A stretch of DNA of 12,958 nt from Thermoleophilia bacterium (GTDB taxonomy: Bacteria; Actinomycetota; Thermoleophilia; Miltoncostaeales; Miltoncostaeaceae), in assembly GCA_029861485.1 (NCBI GenBank), contig JAOTZF010000015.1:1-12958 (forward strand), read 5' to 3'. Shown one piece after another: positions 5,895 through 12,958 of the stretch. The position numbers and the translations under genes are program-made. How positions within the stretch are numbered: the first letter of the stretch is position 1; the number at the start of each line of letters is the position of its first letter. The notes below the pieces were generated by a model. It worked only from the letters and a program-made list of their open reading frames with translations. It did no database searches and was not told the origin of the DNA.

Positions 5895-8009
5895 ATGCTT
5901 TCACGCACCTCGCGCATCAGGCGCACCCCCCTGCTCGCCGCTCTCGGAATCGGAGCGCTCACCCTCATGGCGCCCGCGCAATCGCTTGCCGGACCGCTCC
6001 ACTCCATCGCCACCGGTCCCACGGGACTCTCTCTCCAGTCCGGCAACTTGGTCGCGAGCCTCGGTGACAATTCGATCCGCACGACCGGACCCTTGAGTGC
6101 GGGCAACCGAGCCGGCTTCCGCTACTGCCCACCGTGGGCCAACTCCACGGTGCGAACCCTGAAAACGCGCTCGACGCGTTGGCACAGCACACCGCACGTG
6201 GGCTATCTGCGCGTGCTCGGCGCCGGCGGCGAGGTCGGCAGGATCACCGATGCCCAGCAGGCGTACCTGGACCCCGTTCGCACCGACTCGTGGAACGTCG
6301 ACAGCCGCTGCGCCACGCTCGAGTTCTATGCGTCCGGCGCTCGAAGCCACGCCGGGATCTGGACGGCCCAAATCGTGGGCGCCGCCGTCGAGGACCAGCA
6401 GGGGCCGAGCGTCACCGGCGTCAGCGCGGCGCAGGGCTGGATCATGGGAAGCTCCACGCCCATCACCCTCGACACCGCCGACAACGGCCTGGGCCAGCAG
6501 CCGGTGTCCGTCTCGATCGGCTCGGTGCTCACAAACGCGGGAAACCTCGCCAGCGGCCGACGCACCGTCAACGCCGGCCTCGGCTCACTACCCGACGGCC
6601 AGCACGCGGTGACGGTCACCCGCACCGGCTTCGGCTGGCCAGCCCAATCGCGCTCCACTCAGATCAAGATCGACCGCACTCCCCCAGGCGCTCCGTATCT
6701 TTCTGCGACCACGACCGCATGGACCTACGTGCCCGTAGACATCTCGGCGCCACAGACCGCCGATGGCACCGGCAGTGGCTGGAAGGAGAATCAGTTCTCC
6801 ATCGACGGTGGACCCTGGGCCGCGAGCAGCGGCCCGAGGCTCACGGAGAACGGAATCCACGCCGTCGCAGCGCGAGCCGTCGACCACGCGGGCAATGCCT
6901 CGGCCGCGAGGTCCCTCACGGTCAAGATCGACCGCGACAATCCCTCCGGCAGCCTTACCAAGGCGAGGCGGGTCGCAACCGGAGCCGCCGTCGCAACCGT
7001 CGCGGTCTCGGATTCGCTGTCCGGAGTGCGCGCGTGGACTCTGCTCGGCGGCGACGGCGCGATCCTCGCGACGGGGACCGGCCCTGGTCGGGAGGTCGTG
7101 ATCACGGGCCTGCTCGGCGTTCACAAGCTGCGCCTGGTGGCTGAGGACATCGCGGGCAATAGTGCTGAGGTCGCGAGCGCGAACGTCGACTTCGGCCAGG
7201 GCGCAATGCGGCCGGCGCCGCCGCCCACTCTCCCGGCTGACCTCGGACCCGCGCCGCAGCCAACCAGGCTTGGAGTGCCGGTCACGGGCTTGGCAGGTGC
7301 CCGTGTCCAGAAGGGCACACCCCTTCCATTCTGGGTCCGCTCGATCCGTGGCGTCGGCCCCCGGCGTGCGTACGCCCTTGGCGGCAACGCCATCCGGCTG
7401 AGGCTCGCCGGCGTGAGCCGCCGCGCCCGGATAGGGAGGCGTTACGTCCCGCTGGTTCGTGTGACCGGCAACACGGGTCGTCGGGTCGTCACCGGGCGAT
7501 TCACGACGACCTCCGGCTCGCGGCTCCCCTATCCGTATGTGGTCGTCCGGAACCCGAGTGGCGACATCGTCCAGACCCGCCGGGGTGGCAAGCGCGGAAG
7601 CTTCCGCCTCACCGTCGACAAGGCGAAGCCGGGGAAATGGACCGTCGCGCTCTGGGGACGTCCCGAGCGGCGCTTCACCATCCTCGTTCGGCCAGCGGCG
7701 CGATTGAAGACGTCGCTCAGGAAGACGACGCTCAACCGCCACGCGGTCCTCAAACTCACGGGACGCGTTACACCCGCCAAGGACAGCCGTGGCCGCGTGG
7801 TGCAGCTCCAATGGCTTGACGAGGGTCTCGACACGCCGAAGTGGAAGCCGATCGTCAACGCGCGGATCAACCGCCAGGGCAGGCTGCTGCTGCGCTACCG
7901 GTTCCGTCGTGCCGGCGGCTACTCGGTGAGAATGCGGGTCGTGGTGCTCGGGTCCCCCGGCAGCCCGACCCTCCGCACCGCTCCGCACGCCATCACCGTA
8001 CTTCCCTAA
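5895..8009 (+). CDS. Secreted protein with Ig-like modules and a basic C-terminal region, function unknown
   Basis: The protein has 704 residues. It starts with a Sec-type signal peptide: basic SRTSRIRR, a hydrophobic stretch at about 12-26, and probable cleavage after SLA at 32. Residues 33-165 form a domain I do not recognise, with two cysteines (78 and 139) that could form a disulfide. From about 170 to 435 there are repeated beta-sandwich modules of the bacterial Ig-like kind, marked by KIDRTPPGAP (about 258) and KIDRDNPSGS (about 344) and by AVDHAGN and AEDIAGN near module ends. A proline-rich linker (about 437-465) leads to a strongly basic, beta-rich C-terminal part of about 240 residues. 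There is no sortase motif and no C-terminal membrane helix, so it is probably released or held to the wall by charge. The ATG at 5895 has AGG eight bases upstream. A structural or binding role outside the cell is an inference. Confidence 0.8.
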   Translation: MLSRTSRIRRTPLLAALGIGALTLMAPAQSLAGPLHSIATGPTGLSLQSGNLVASLGDNSIRTTGPLSAGNRAGFRYCPPWANSTVRTLKTRSTRWHSTPHVGYLRVLGAGGEVGRITDAQQAYLDPVRTDSWNVDSRCATLEFYASGARSHAGIWTAQIVGAAVEDQQGPSVTGVSAAQGWIMGSSTPITLDTADNGLGQQPVSVSIGSVLTNAGNLASGRRTVNAGLGSLPDGQHAVTVTRTGFGWPAQSRSTQIKIDRTPPGAPYLSATTTAWTYVPVDISAPQTADGTGSGWKENQFSIDGGPWAASSGPRLTENGIHAVAARAVDHAGNASAARSLTVKIDRDNPSGSLTKARRVATGAAVATVAVSDSLSGVRAWTLLGGDGAILATGTGPGREVVITGLLGVHKLRLVAEDIAGNSAEVASANVDFGQGAMRPAPPPTLPADLGPAPQPTRLGVPVTGLAGARVQKGTPLPFWVRSIRGVGPRRAYALGGNAIRLRLAGVSRRARIGRRYVPLVRVTGNTGRRVVTGRFTTTSGSRLPYPYVVVRNPSGDIVQTRRGGKRGSFRLTVDKAKPGKWTVALWGRPERRFTILVRPAARLKTSLRKTTLNRHAVLKLTGRVTPAKDSRGRVVQLQWLDEGLDTPKWKPIVNARINRQGRLLLRYRFRRAGGYSVRMRVVVLGSPGSPTLRTAPHAITVLP

Positions 8010-8226
8010 GGCGACCCCTCGCCGACTCGGCGCGGGCGACCACAAGGAGCGCCAACGGAGCACCGGCTACCTCTCTGCGCCCGAGCCCGGATGACACATG
8101 CCGAGCATCTCTGTTAGAGATGCTCGGCATGTGTGAGGCAAAAACCGCCAGGTCGCGACCGAGGGCTGCTTTTGCAGTGGGTTCAGCTGCAGCGGACGGT
8201 CGACAAGCGGCGGCGGTCGCGCGCGC
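8010..8226. other. Spacer between the secreted-protein gene and the cyclase operon
   Basis: This 217-base spacer has no convincing gene. Besides the long hairpin at 8094-8134 it holds a short palindrome right after the stop codon (CGCCGA/TCGGCG, 8020-8032), the 10-base palindrome GGTCGCGACC (8151-8160) and a CTGC-TTTT-GCAG stem (8166-8177). The promoter of the signalling operon should lie here, but no convincing -35/-10 pair was found. Confidence 0.5.
8094..8134. repeat. Perfect 19-bp inverted repeat with a 3-base loop
   Basis: The left arm ACACATGCCGAGCATCTCT (8094-8112) and its exact reverse complement (8116-8134) flank the loop GTT. It lies 84 bases after the stop of the secreted-protein gene and about 90 bases before the cyclase gene. 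No T-tract follows on either strand, so it is not a classic intrinsic terminator, although a stem this long could stop or process transcripts. Such a perfect stem is also typical of dispersed palindromic (REP-like) elements. Confidence 0.7.
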
Positions 8227-10449
8227 GTGGCCGAGCGACCTGTGGTGAGCTCCCGGGGTAGTAACGGGCAGGACGATCGCGAGGGGTCGATCCGCCGAGG
8301 CCGATGGGACGTCCGCAATACGTCCGTGGCAACGCGATTGGCGCTGTCGGTGCTGCTCGTGAGCGTCACCTCGCTCATCATTACGGCCGTGGTCGGGATC
8401 ACCCTCGTACAGGGCTCGGCCGAGGACGAGAGGCAGGGACGTCTGCCTGCGGCGCGCTCGGCGACCGCCGCCGAGATCGAGGGCTTCTTCGCGTTCAACC
8501 AAAACCAGGTGGCCCGGCTGTCCAGCAGCGAGATGTTCGTCGATGCCGTGCAGGAGTTCTCTGCCGCTTTCGACGAGCTGCCCGACCCGGCCAGCGCTGC
8601 GGAGCAGCGCGAGCAGAGAAAGAGGCTCGCCGCGTACTACCTCGACGACTTTCTGCCCGTGCTCGAAGAGCGACGGGGCGAAGGGGTGCCGCCCCTGACC
8701 TTCTGGGTGCGCAGGGATGCCGGCGTCGCCTTGCAGGACACCTACATCGCCTCCAATCCCTTCCCCTTCGGCGAGAAGGACCTGCTTACCGACGGCGAGG
8801 ACGGCAGCGAATGGACCGACGTGCACCGGGAGTTCCACCCCACGTTCCGGGATATCGTCAACCGGTTCGGATTCGTCGATCTCCTCCTGATCGAGCCGGA
8901 GACCGACACGGTCGTGTACTCCACGGCGAAGGAGCCCGACTTCGCGACGAGCCTGGACGCCGGGCCCCATAGCGGATCCGCGTTGGCCCGGCTGGTGGAC
9001 GGCATCGAGGGCCAGGGTCGTCCCGGCGATGTCTTCGTGACCGACTACGAGATCTACGCCCCCTCTCTCGACGCCCCGGCGAGATTCATGGCCGCGCCGC
9101 TGTTCAACGGCGACGAGCTGGTCGGCGTGCTCGCCGTGCAGATGAGTACCGAGGCCATCAACGCGATCATGACCCGGAGCTGGCGTGAGCCCGGGCTTGG
9201 AGGGGTCTTGGGCGAGACCGGCGAGATCTATCTCGTCGGTCCCGACGAACGCATGCGCTCCGACTCGCGCCTGTTCCTGGAGGACCAGGCCGCCTATCTC
9301 GAGCGCATCGACGCACTGGAGCAGACCGAGGCCGGCGACCGCAAGCAGATCGAGTCCCAAGACACGACGATTCTCTTTCAAGAGGTGGACAATGACGCCG
9401 TCGATGCGGCGTTCGGGACGGACGATGGGCTGCTCGAGACCTCCAGCTACCTGGGGCGCGACGTCTTCACCGCCTACGAGCCCCTGAACGTCGAGGGTCT
9501 CGACTGGGTCATCCTCGCCGAGCAAGAGCGAAGCGAGGTGACAGCGCCCGTCGACGACTTCCGCACCGAGGCGTTGATCCTCACCGCGGCCTTCGTCGTG
9601 GCACTGACGTTCCTCGCGGTAATCTGGGCCAACGCGCTCATCAGTCCGGTACGCGCCATCAGCTCGGCCCTGCGTCGGGTGCGCCAGGGGGACCTCGACG
9701 TCGAGGTCCCCGCCCGGGGGGCGCGAGAGTTCCACGAGCTTGCGGACGGATTCAACGAGATGGTCTCCGATCTGCGCATGCGCCACTCGCAGGTGACCAC
9801 GGCGACCGAGGAGAAACGGGCCCTGCTTCAGAGCCTGCTACCGAGCGCCGTAGCTCGCGCCGTGGCCGCGGGCGATCGCACGCTTCTTGACACCGTCCCG
9901 CAGGCCGCGGTGGCCGTGATCGTGATCGACGGACTCGGCGAGCTCGTCCAAGGTCGGTCAGTCGAGGAGAGTCGCGAGGTGGTCAATGCGTTGGTCAACG
10001 AGCTCGATGACCTCGCGGGCGTCAACGGCCTCGAGCGGGTCAAGGTGGTCGGCGACACCTACTACGCAGCCTGCGGCCTGGCCGCGGCCCACCTGGATCA
10101 TGCCCCGCGCGCCGTGAGCTTCGCCCTCGAGGCCCGCGCCGCGGTCGGTCCGATCGGAGAGGCCGCCGGGCTGAAGCTGGATCTGTCCGCCGGGATCCAC
10201 AGCGGCACCGTCACCGTGGGCCTCACCGGAGGATCGCGCCTGGTCTACGACCTATGGGGAGAGACAGTGAGCACAGCGCACCATCTCTCGCGCGTGGCGC
10301 GCCCGGGAGAGATCCTCGTCTCGGGTGAGACGCGAGAGCGCCTGCCGGCGCACCTGGTCACCGTGGAGCGAGATGAATTGGTGGGAGACCACACCGTGTG
10401 GGGGGTCGAGGTGGCGCACGTCACCGATACCGGCGGCGCAGAGCAATGA
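8227..10449 (+). CDS. Membrane sensor with Cache-like domain, HAMP and class III adenylate/guanylate cyclase domain
   Basis: This 740-residue receptor has one membrane helix at about 37-61, an outer sensor domain (62-446), a second helix (about 448-470), HAMP (about 470-525), a linker helix (LLQSLLPSAVARAV) and a class III cyclase domain (about 558-715). The sensor resembles Cache-type domains of bacterial receptors and ends with GETGEIYLVGPDERMRSDS. In the cyclase the metal-binding Asp568 (VIVIDG) and Asp610 (KVVGD) are kept. Lys606 and Asp675 (YDLWG) are the adenine-type specificity residues. The transition-state Asn and Arg of the WGNTVNxAxR motif are replaced by Ser682 and His686, so activity may be weak, altered or lost. 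The start is uncertain: GTG 8227 gives the longest form, and GTGs at 8242, 8245 or 8326 are possible; no clear ribosome-binding site is seen. Its stop overlaps the channel ATG (ATGA). Confidence 0.87.
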   Translation: MAERPVVSSRGSNGQDDREGSIRRGRWDVRNTSVATRLALSVLLVSVTSLIITAVVGITLVQGSAEDERQGRLPAARSATAAEIEGFFAFNQNQVARLSSSEMFVDAVQEFSAAFDELPDPASAAEQREQRKRLAAYYLDDFLPVLEERRGEGVPPLTFWVRRDAGVALQDTYIASNPFPFGEKDLLTDGEDGSEWTDVHREFHPTFRDIVNRFGFVDLLLIEPETDTVVYSTAKEPDFATSLDAGPHSGSALARLVDGIEGQGRPGDVFVTDYEIYAPSLDAPARFMAAPLFNGDELVGVLAVQMSTEAINAIMTRSWREPGLGGVLGETGEIYLVGPDERMRSDSRLFLEDQAAYLERIDALEQTEAGDRKQIESQDTTILFQEVDNDAVDAAFGTDDGLLETSSYLGRDVFTAYEPLNVEGLDWVILAEQERSEVTAPVDDFRTEALILTAAFVVALTFLAVIWANALISPVRAISSALRRVRQGDLDVEVPARGAREFHELADGFNEMVSDLRMRHSQVTTATEEKRALLQSLLPSAVARAVAAGDRTLLDTVPQAAVAVIVIDGLGELVQGRSVEESREVVNALVNELDDLAGVNGLERVKVVGDTYYAACGLAAAHLDHAPRAVSFALEARAAVGPIGEAAGLKLDLSAGIHSGTVTVGLTGGSRLVYDLWGETVSTAHHLSRVARPGEILVSGETRERLPAHLVTVERDELVGDHTVWGVEVAHVTDTGGAEQ

Positions 10450-11981
10450 GCGAGATCCTCGACAGCTCCAGCGCAGTGTGGGCGATCGTCATCATCATCT
10501 TCCTGCCCGCGCTGATCATCGCGTTCGGCGAAATCAGCGAGCGGCTCCGCCAGCGCCAGTCCCCGTTCCAGCAGGCTGTCGCGACGGTGCGAACCTCGGT
10601 ACTGCCGATACTCGCGGTATGGCTCCTGGTCGTGTTCGGCTTCGATGCCGACCCCGAGAACGCCGCCGTGCGATGGCTCGCGACGGCGCTGCTGGTCGCA
10701 GGAATCGTTGCCGGCGCCCAGCTCGCGCGCGCACTTTCCCGCGTCTCCCGCAGCCGCTCTCGCGACTCGGGCGCCCGCCCCCTGCCCGAGCTGCTGCTCT
10801 TCCTACCGCGTCTGGCGATTGTGCTGGTGGGAGCGTGGCTGGTCTTCGTCGAGGTCTGGGGCTTCGACCTCAGCGGGCTGGCCGCCGCCCTCGGCGTCAG
10901 CGCGCTGGTGGTCTCTCTCGCCCTCCAAAGCACCCTCAGCGGGCTGGCGTCCGGGGTGCTGTTGGTGAGCGACCGGCCCTTCAGTCCGGGCGACTGGATC
11001 AAGGTCGGCGACATCGAGGGTCGGGTGATCGACGTCAGCTGGCGAAGCACCCGAATCCACGATCGCAACGGCGACCTGCTCGTCGTGGAGAACAGCAAGC
11101 TCGCGGGCGACACCATCGTGAACTACGACGAGCCGACCCGGGTGCACCGGGTGGTCGTTCCGGTCCAGGTCGCTTACTCCAATGCCCCGACCCGAGCGAA
11201 AGAGATGCTGCTCGCCGCTGCCGCCGGCACTCCGGGCGTGCTCGCAGATCCCCCGCCCGACATCCGGGTAGTACAGATCGACGATCCGCTGATGGGCTAC
11301 GAGGCCCATCTCTGGGTCGATGACTTCACCATCGCCCCGCAGGTCTCAAGCGACTTCGGCTCGCTGGTCTGGTACCAGTCCCACCGCCTCGGCGTCCCGC
11401 TCCCGAGCCCGGCCTTCGACCTCTACCAACACGACCCGATTCAGGAGGCTGCCGACGCCGAGCTGACGAGCGAGGATCTGGCGCAGCGGATCCGGCGCGC
11501 GCCGATCCTCGCGGAGCTCAGCGACGAGGACATCGAGCGCCTTGCGAGCGACAGTCGGGCGGTCACCTATGCTCGCGGCGAGACGATCCTCGCCGACGAG
11601 GCCGAAACGCGGGACCTCTTCGCCGTGTGGCAGGGTCTCGCTCGAATGACCGTGCCGGGTTCGGACGGCGAGGGCCTTGGCATCGTCGACCTCGGGGCCG
11701 GCGACGTCTTCGGCCTGACGGGGCGTTCGCCCCAGTACACGACCCCGGCCATCGTGGCGGCGAGCGACTGCGAGATCATCGTGATCAGCGCCGAGACCGC
11801 CGGTGCGGTCACCAGTCGCAACCCCGAGCTCGCCAAGGCCATCAACCAGCTCGCAGTCGCCCGCCAGCGCCGTCTCGAGCGCGTCCACGCCGGTCCGGCC
11901 GGCGCCTCGGCCTCCGCGTTTCCAGGTCGTCACTCCGGCGAATCTGGTCGGGGCGATTTGGACAGGGGCGGGCCGACGTGA
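10446..11981 (+). CDS. MscS-family ion channel fused to a cyclic-nucleotide-binding-like domain
   Basis: The protein has 511 residues. Hydrophobic helices lie at about 11-30, 50-66, 74-97 and 115-138. The pore helix follows at about 143-175 with the MscS pattern GVSALVVSLALQSTLSGLAS, then the beta-domain entry RPFSPGDWIKVGDIEGRV (177-194). The MscS cytoplasmic vestibule extends to about 330. Residues 345-475 resemble a cyclic-nucleotide-binding domain: LAELSDEDIERLA, the first strands, GAGDVFGLTG and a final helix. This is the architecture of bacterial cyclic-nucleotide-gated (bCNG) channels. In the phosphate-binding cassette the usual FGE reads FGL (Leu424) and the usual Arg near 430 is absent (SPQYTTPAIV), so ligand binding cannot be assumed. 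The ATG at 10446 overlaps the cyclase stop, and the gene's own stop overlaps the next gene. It may release ions or solutes in response to tension, tuned by the cyclase. Confidence 0.88.
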   Translation: MSEILDSSSAVWAIVIIIFLPALIIAFGEISERLRQRQSPFQQAVATVRTSVLPILAVWLLVVFGFDADPENAAVRWLATALLVAGIVAGAQLARALSRVSRSRSRDSGARPLPELLLFLPRLAIVLVGAWLVFVEVWGFDLSGLAAALGVSALVVSLALQSTLSGLASGVLLVSDRPFSPGDWIKVGDIEGRVIDVSWRSTRIHDRNGDLLVVENSKLAGDTIVNYDEPTRVHRVVVPVQVAYSNAPTRAKEMLLAAAAGTPGVLADPPPDIRVVQIDDPLMGYEAHLWVDDFTIAPQVSSDFGSLVWYQSHRLGVPLPSPAFDLYQHDPIQEAADAELTSEDLAQRIRRAPILAELSDEDIERLASDSRAVTYARGETILADEAETRDLFAVWQGLARMTVPGSDGEGLGIVDLGAGDVFGLTGRSPQYTTPAIVAASDCEIIVISAETAGAVTSRNPELAKAINQLAVARQRRLERVHAGPAGASASAFPGRHSGESGRGDLDRGGPT

Positions 11982-12958
11982 GCATGGGCGGCACTGAGGG
12001 CGCCGCGGCGCCAGGGAGCTCACTTCCGCGCGTGCGCGCGCGAACGATCGTGGCTGCCGTGCTCATCGGCGCCTCGCTGATATCGGTTGCCGTGCTCCTT
12101 GCTTTCACTCTCGTATCGGCCGAGGAGCTTTTGAACGACACTGCTCGCGACGAGTTGATCGACATCGGCGACTCGCGCGTCACCCGGATCGAGGACGGCG
12201 TCGCCAGGCTGAAGGCCGAGGCGGTTACGCTCGCCGCCGACCGCGGTGTGACTAGGGCCCTGAAGGATCTGACCAAGGGCTTCAACCAGCTCGATGATCC
12301 ACTCTCGCCGAAGCAACGCGAGGAGCTCATCGAGACCTATCGCACCGGAATCCGTCGGGTCACGCCACCAGGTGTGCAAGCGCCCTCGCTGGAGAGCCTG
12401 GTCCCCGGCGACCAGCGCTCCCAGTACCTCCAGTACCACTACCTGACGAAGAACCCGCTCCCGCCCGAGCGCCGCTCCGAGCTCGATAAGGCGCCAGACG
12501 GCTCCACATACAGCACGGCGCACGCGCGCCATCACCCCACGCTGCGTGCACTCAGGGAGGCGGGCCTACCCGGGGACCTGCTGCTGATCGACGCCGAGAG
12601 CGAGCACGTCGTCTACTCGACCGATAAGCAGGCCGACTTCGGCACCGGGCTGCGAATGGGACCGCACCGCGAATCGGGCCTGGCGCGGGCCGTGCTCGAC
12701 GAGCTGCAGAACGCCGGCGCCGACCAGGCGGTGTTCGTGGACTTCGACGCGTATGCCCCCGCGGGATTCACCCCGACCGCGTTTGCCGCCGCGACGATCC
12801 GAGAGGACGGCCGCGTAGTTGGCGCCGTCGCGGTCGAGGTGCCCGTCGGCGCGCTCACGGAGATCACGACCGCCGACGGCCAATGGGAGGACACCGGACT
12901 GGGCGACACGGGTGAGATCTACATCGTCGGGCCAGATCGGTTGATGCGCAGCGACTCG
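11978..12958 (+). CDS. Second membrane sensor with Cache-like domain (3' part cut by right edge)
   Basis: The visible 327 codons show one membrane helix (about 23-46) and most of an outer sensor domain. It is paralogous to the cyclase receptor upstream: HVVYSTDKQADFGTGL (about 210-225) matches TVVYSTAKEPDFATSL, and GDTGEIYIVGPDRLMRSDS (309-327) matches that protein's 329-347 at 15 of 19 positions. Further shared landmarks are YHYLTKNPLP (153-162) and ARHHPTLR (183-190). The output domain lies outside the window; HAMP plus a cyclase or another signalling domain is likely but not seen. The start is GTG at 11978, overlapping the channel stop as GTGA; ATG 11984 is an alternative. The reading frame is open to the window edge. 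It is the third gene of the operon. Confidence 0.83.
   Translation, partial: MSMGGTEGAAAPGSSLPRVRARTIVAAVLIGASLISVAVLLAFTLVSAEELLNDTARDELIDIGDSRVTRIEDGVARLKAEAVTLAADRGVTRALKDLTKGFNQLDDPLSPKQREELIETYRTGIRRVTPPGVQAPSLESLVPGDQRSQYLQYHYLTKNPLPPERRSELDKAPDGSTYSTAHARHHPTLRALREAGLPGDLLLIDAESEHVVYSTDKQADFGTGLRMGPHRESGLARAVLDELQNAGADQAVFVDFDAYAPAGFTPTAFAAATIREDGRVVGAVAVEVPVGALTEITTADGQWEDTGLGDTGEIYIVGPDRLMRSDS

Noticed and set aside
9688..9711. 24-bp perfect palindrome centred on GACGTC inside the cyclase gene
   Set aside because: It encodes the usual HAMP sequence GDLDVEVP. The symmetry follows from the Asp/Leu/Val/Glu codon pattern with GC-rich codon choice, so no separate function is needed.
6588..9786. 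Long minus-strand reading frames opposite the secreted-protein and cyclase genes (491 and 597 codons)
   Set aside because: Typical antisense open frames of GC-rich genes; no domain motifs, and they span the hairpin spacer without sensible starts.

Overview
The window is GC-rich and densely coded. It looks like a chromosomal segment of a high-GC actinobacterium, most plausibly class Thermoleophilia (for example a Solirubrobacter relative). The class assignment is an inference from base composition, from a SigH-type sigma factor beside an ispD-ispF-cysS-rlmB block, and from the large secreted Ig-like and Cache-cyclase proteins. No rRNA, tRNA, IS element, integrase or CRISPR array was seen.

Region 1 (about 1-4730, minus strand) is housekeeping. 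Reading leftwards it holds ispD, a PHP-domain phosphoesterase, ispF, cysS and rlmB, then the start of sigH, which runs off the left edge. Several junctions are 4-base stop/start overlaps (ATGA or GTGA), so the five genes look like one translationally coupled operon. It combines two steps of the MEP isoprenoid pathway, cysteinyl-tRNA synthesis and a 23S rRNA methylation. The order matches part of the Bacillus ispD-ispF-gltX-cysE-cysS-mrnC-rlmB-yacP-sigH cluster, with several members missing and a PHP gene inserted. sigH has its own good promoter, and a perfect 10-bp inverted repeat lies between that promoter and its start codon.

Region 2 (4731-8226, plus strand) holds a divergent DUF72 gene, a 403-base gene-free stretch full of small hairpins, and a secreted protein of 704 residues with Ig-like modules. 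It ends with a 217-base spacer carrying a perfect 19-bp stem with a 3-base loop.

Region 3 (8227 to the right edge, plus strand) is a signalling operon. It begins with a membrane sensor with a Cache-like outer domain, HAMP and class III nucleotide cyclase domain. Next is an MscS-type channel fused to a cyclic-nucleotide-binding-like domain. Last is a second membrane sensor, paralogous to the first and cut by the window end. All junctions are 4-base overlaps. The simple model is that an external cue sets cyclic-nucleotide output, which gates the channel. However, the cyclase lacks the usual catalytic Asn/Arg pair, and the channel's nucleotide-binding cassette lacks the usual Glu and Arg. The module may therefore use a different ligand or signal by another route. 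This is the most interesting part of the window.
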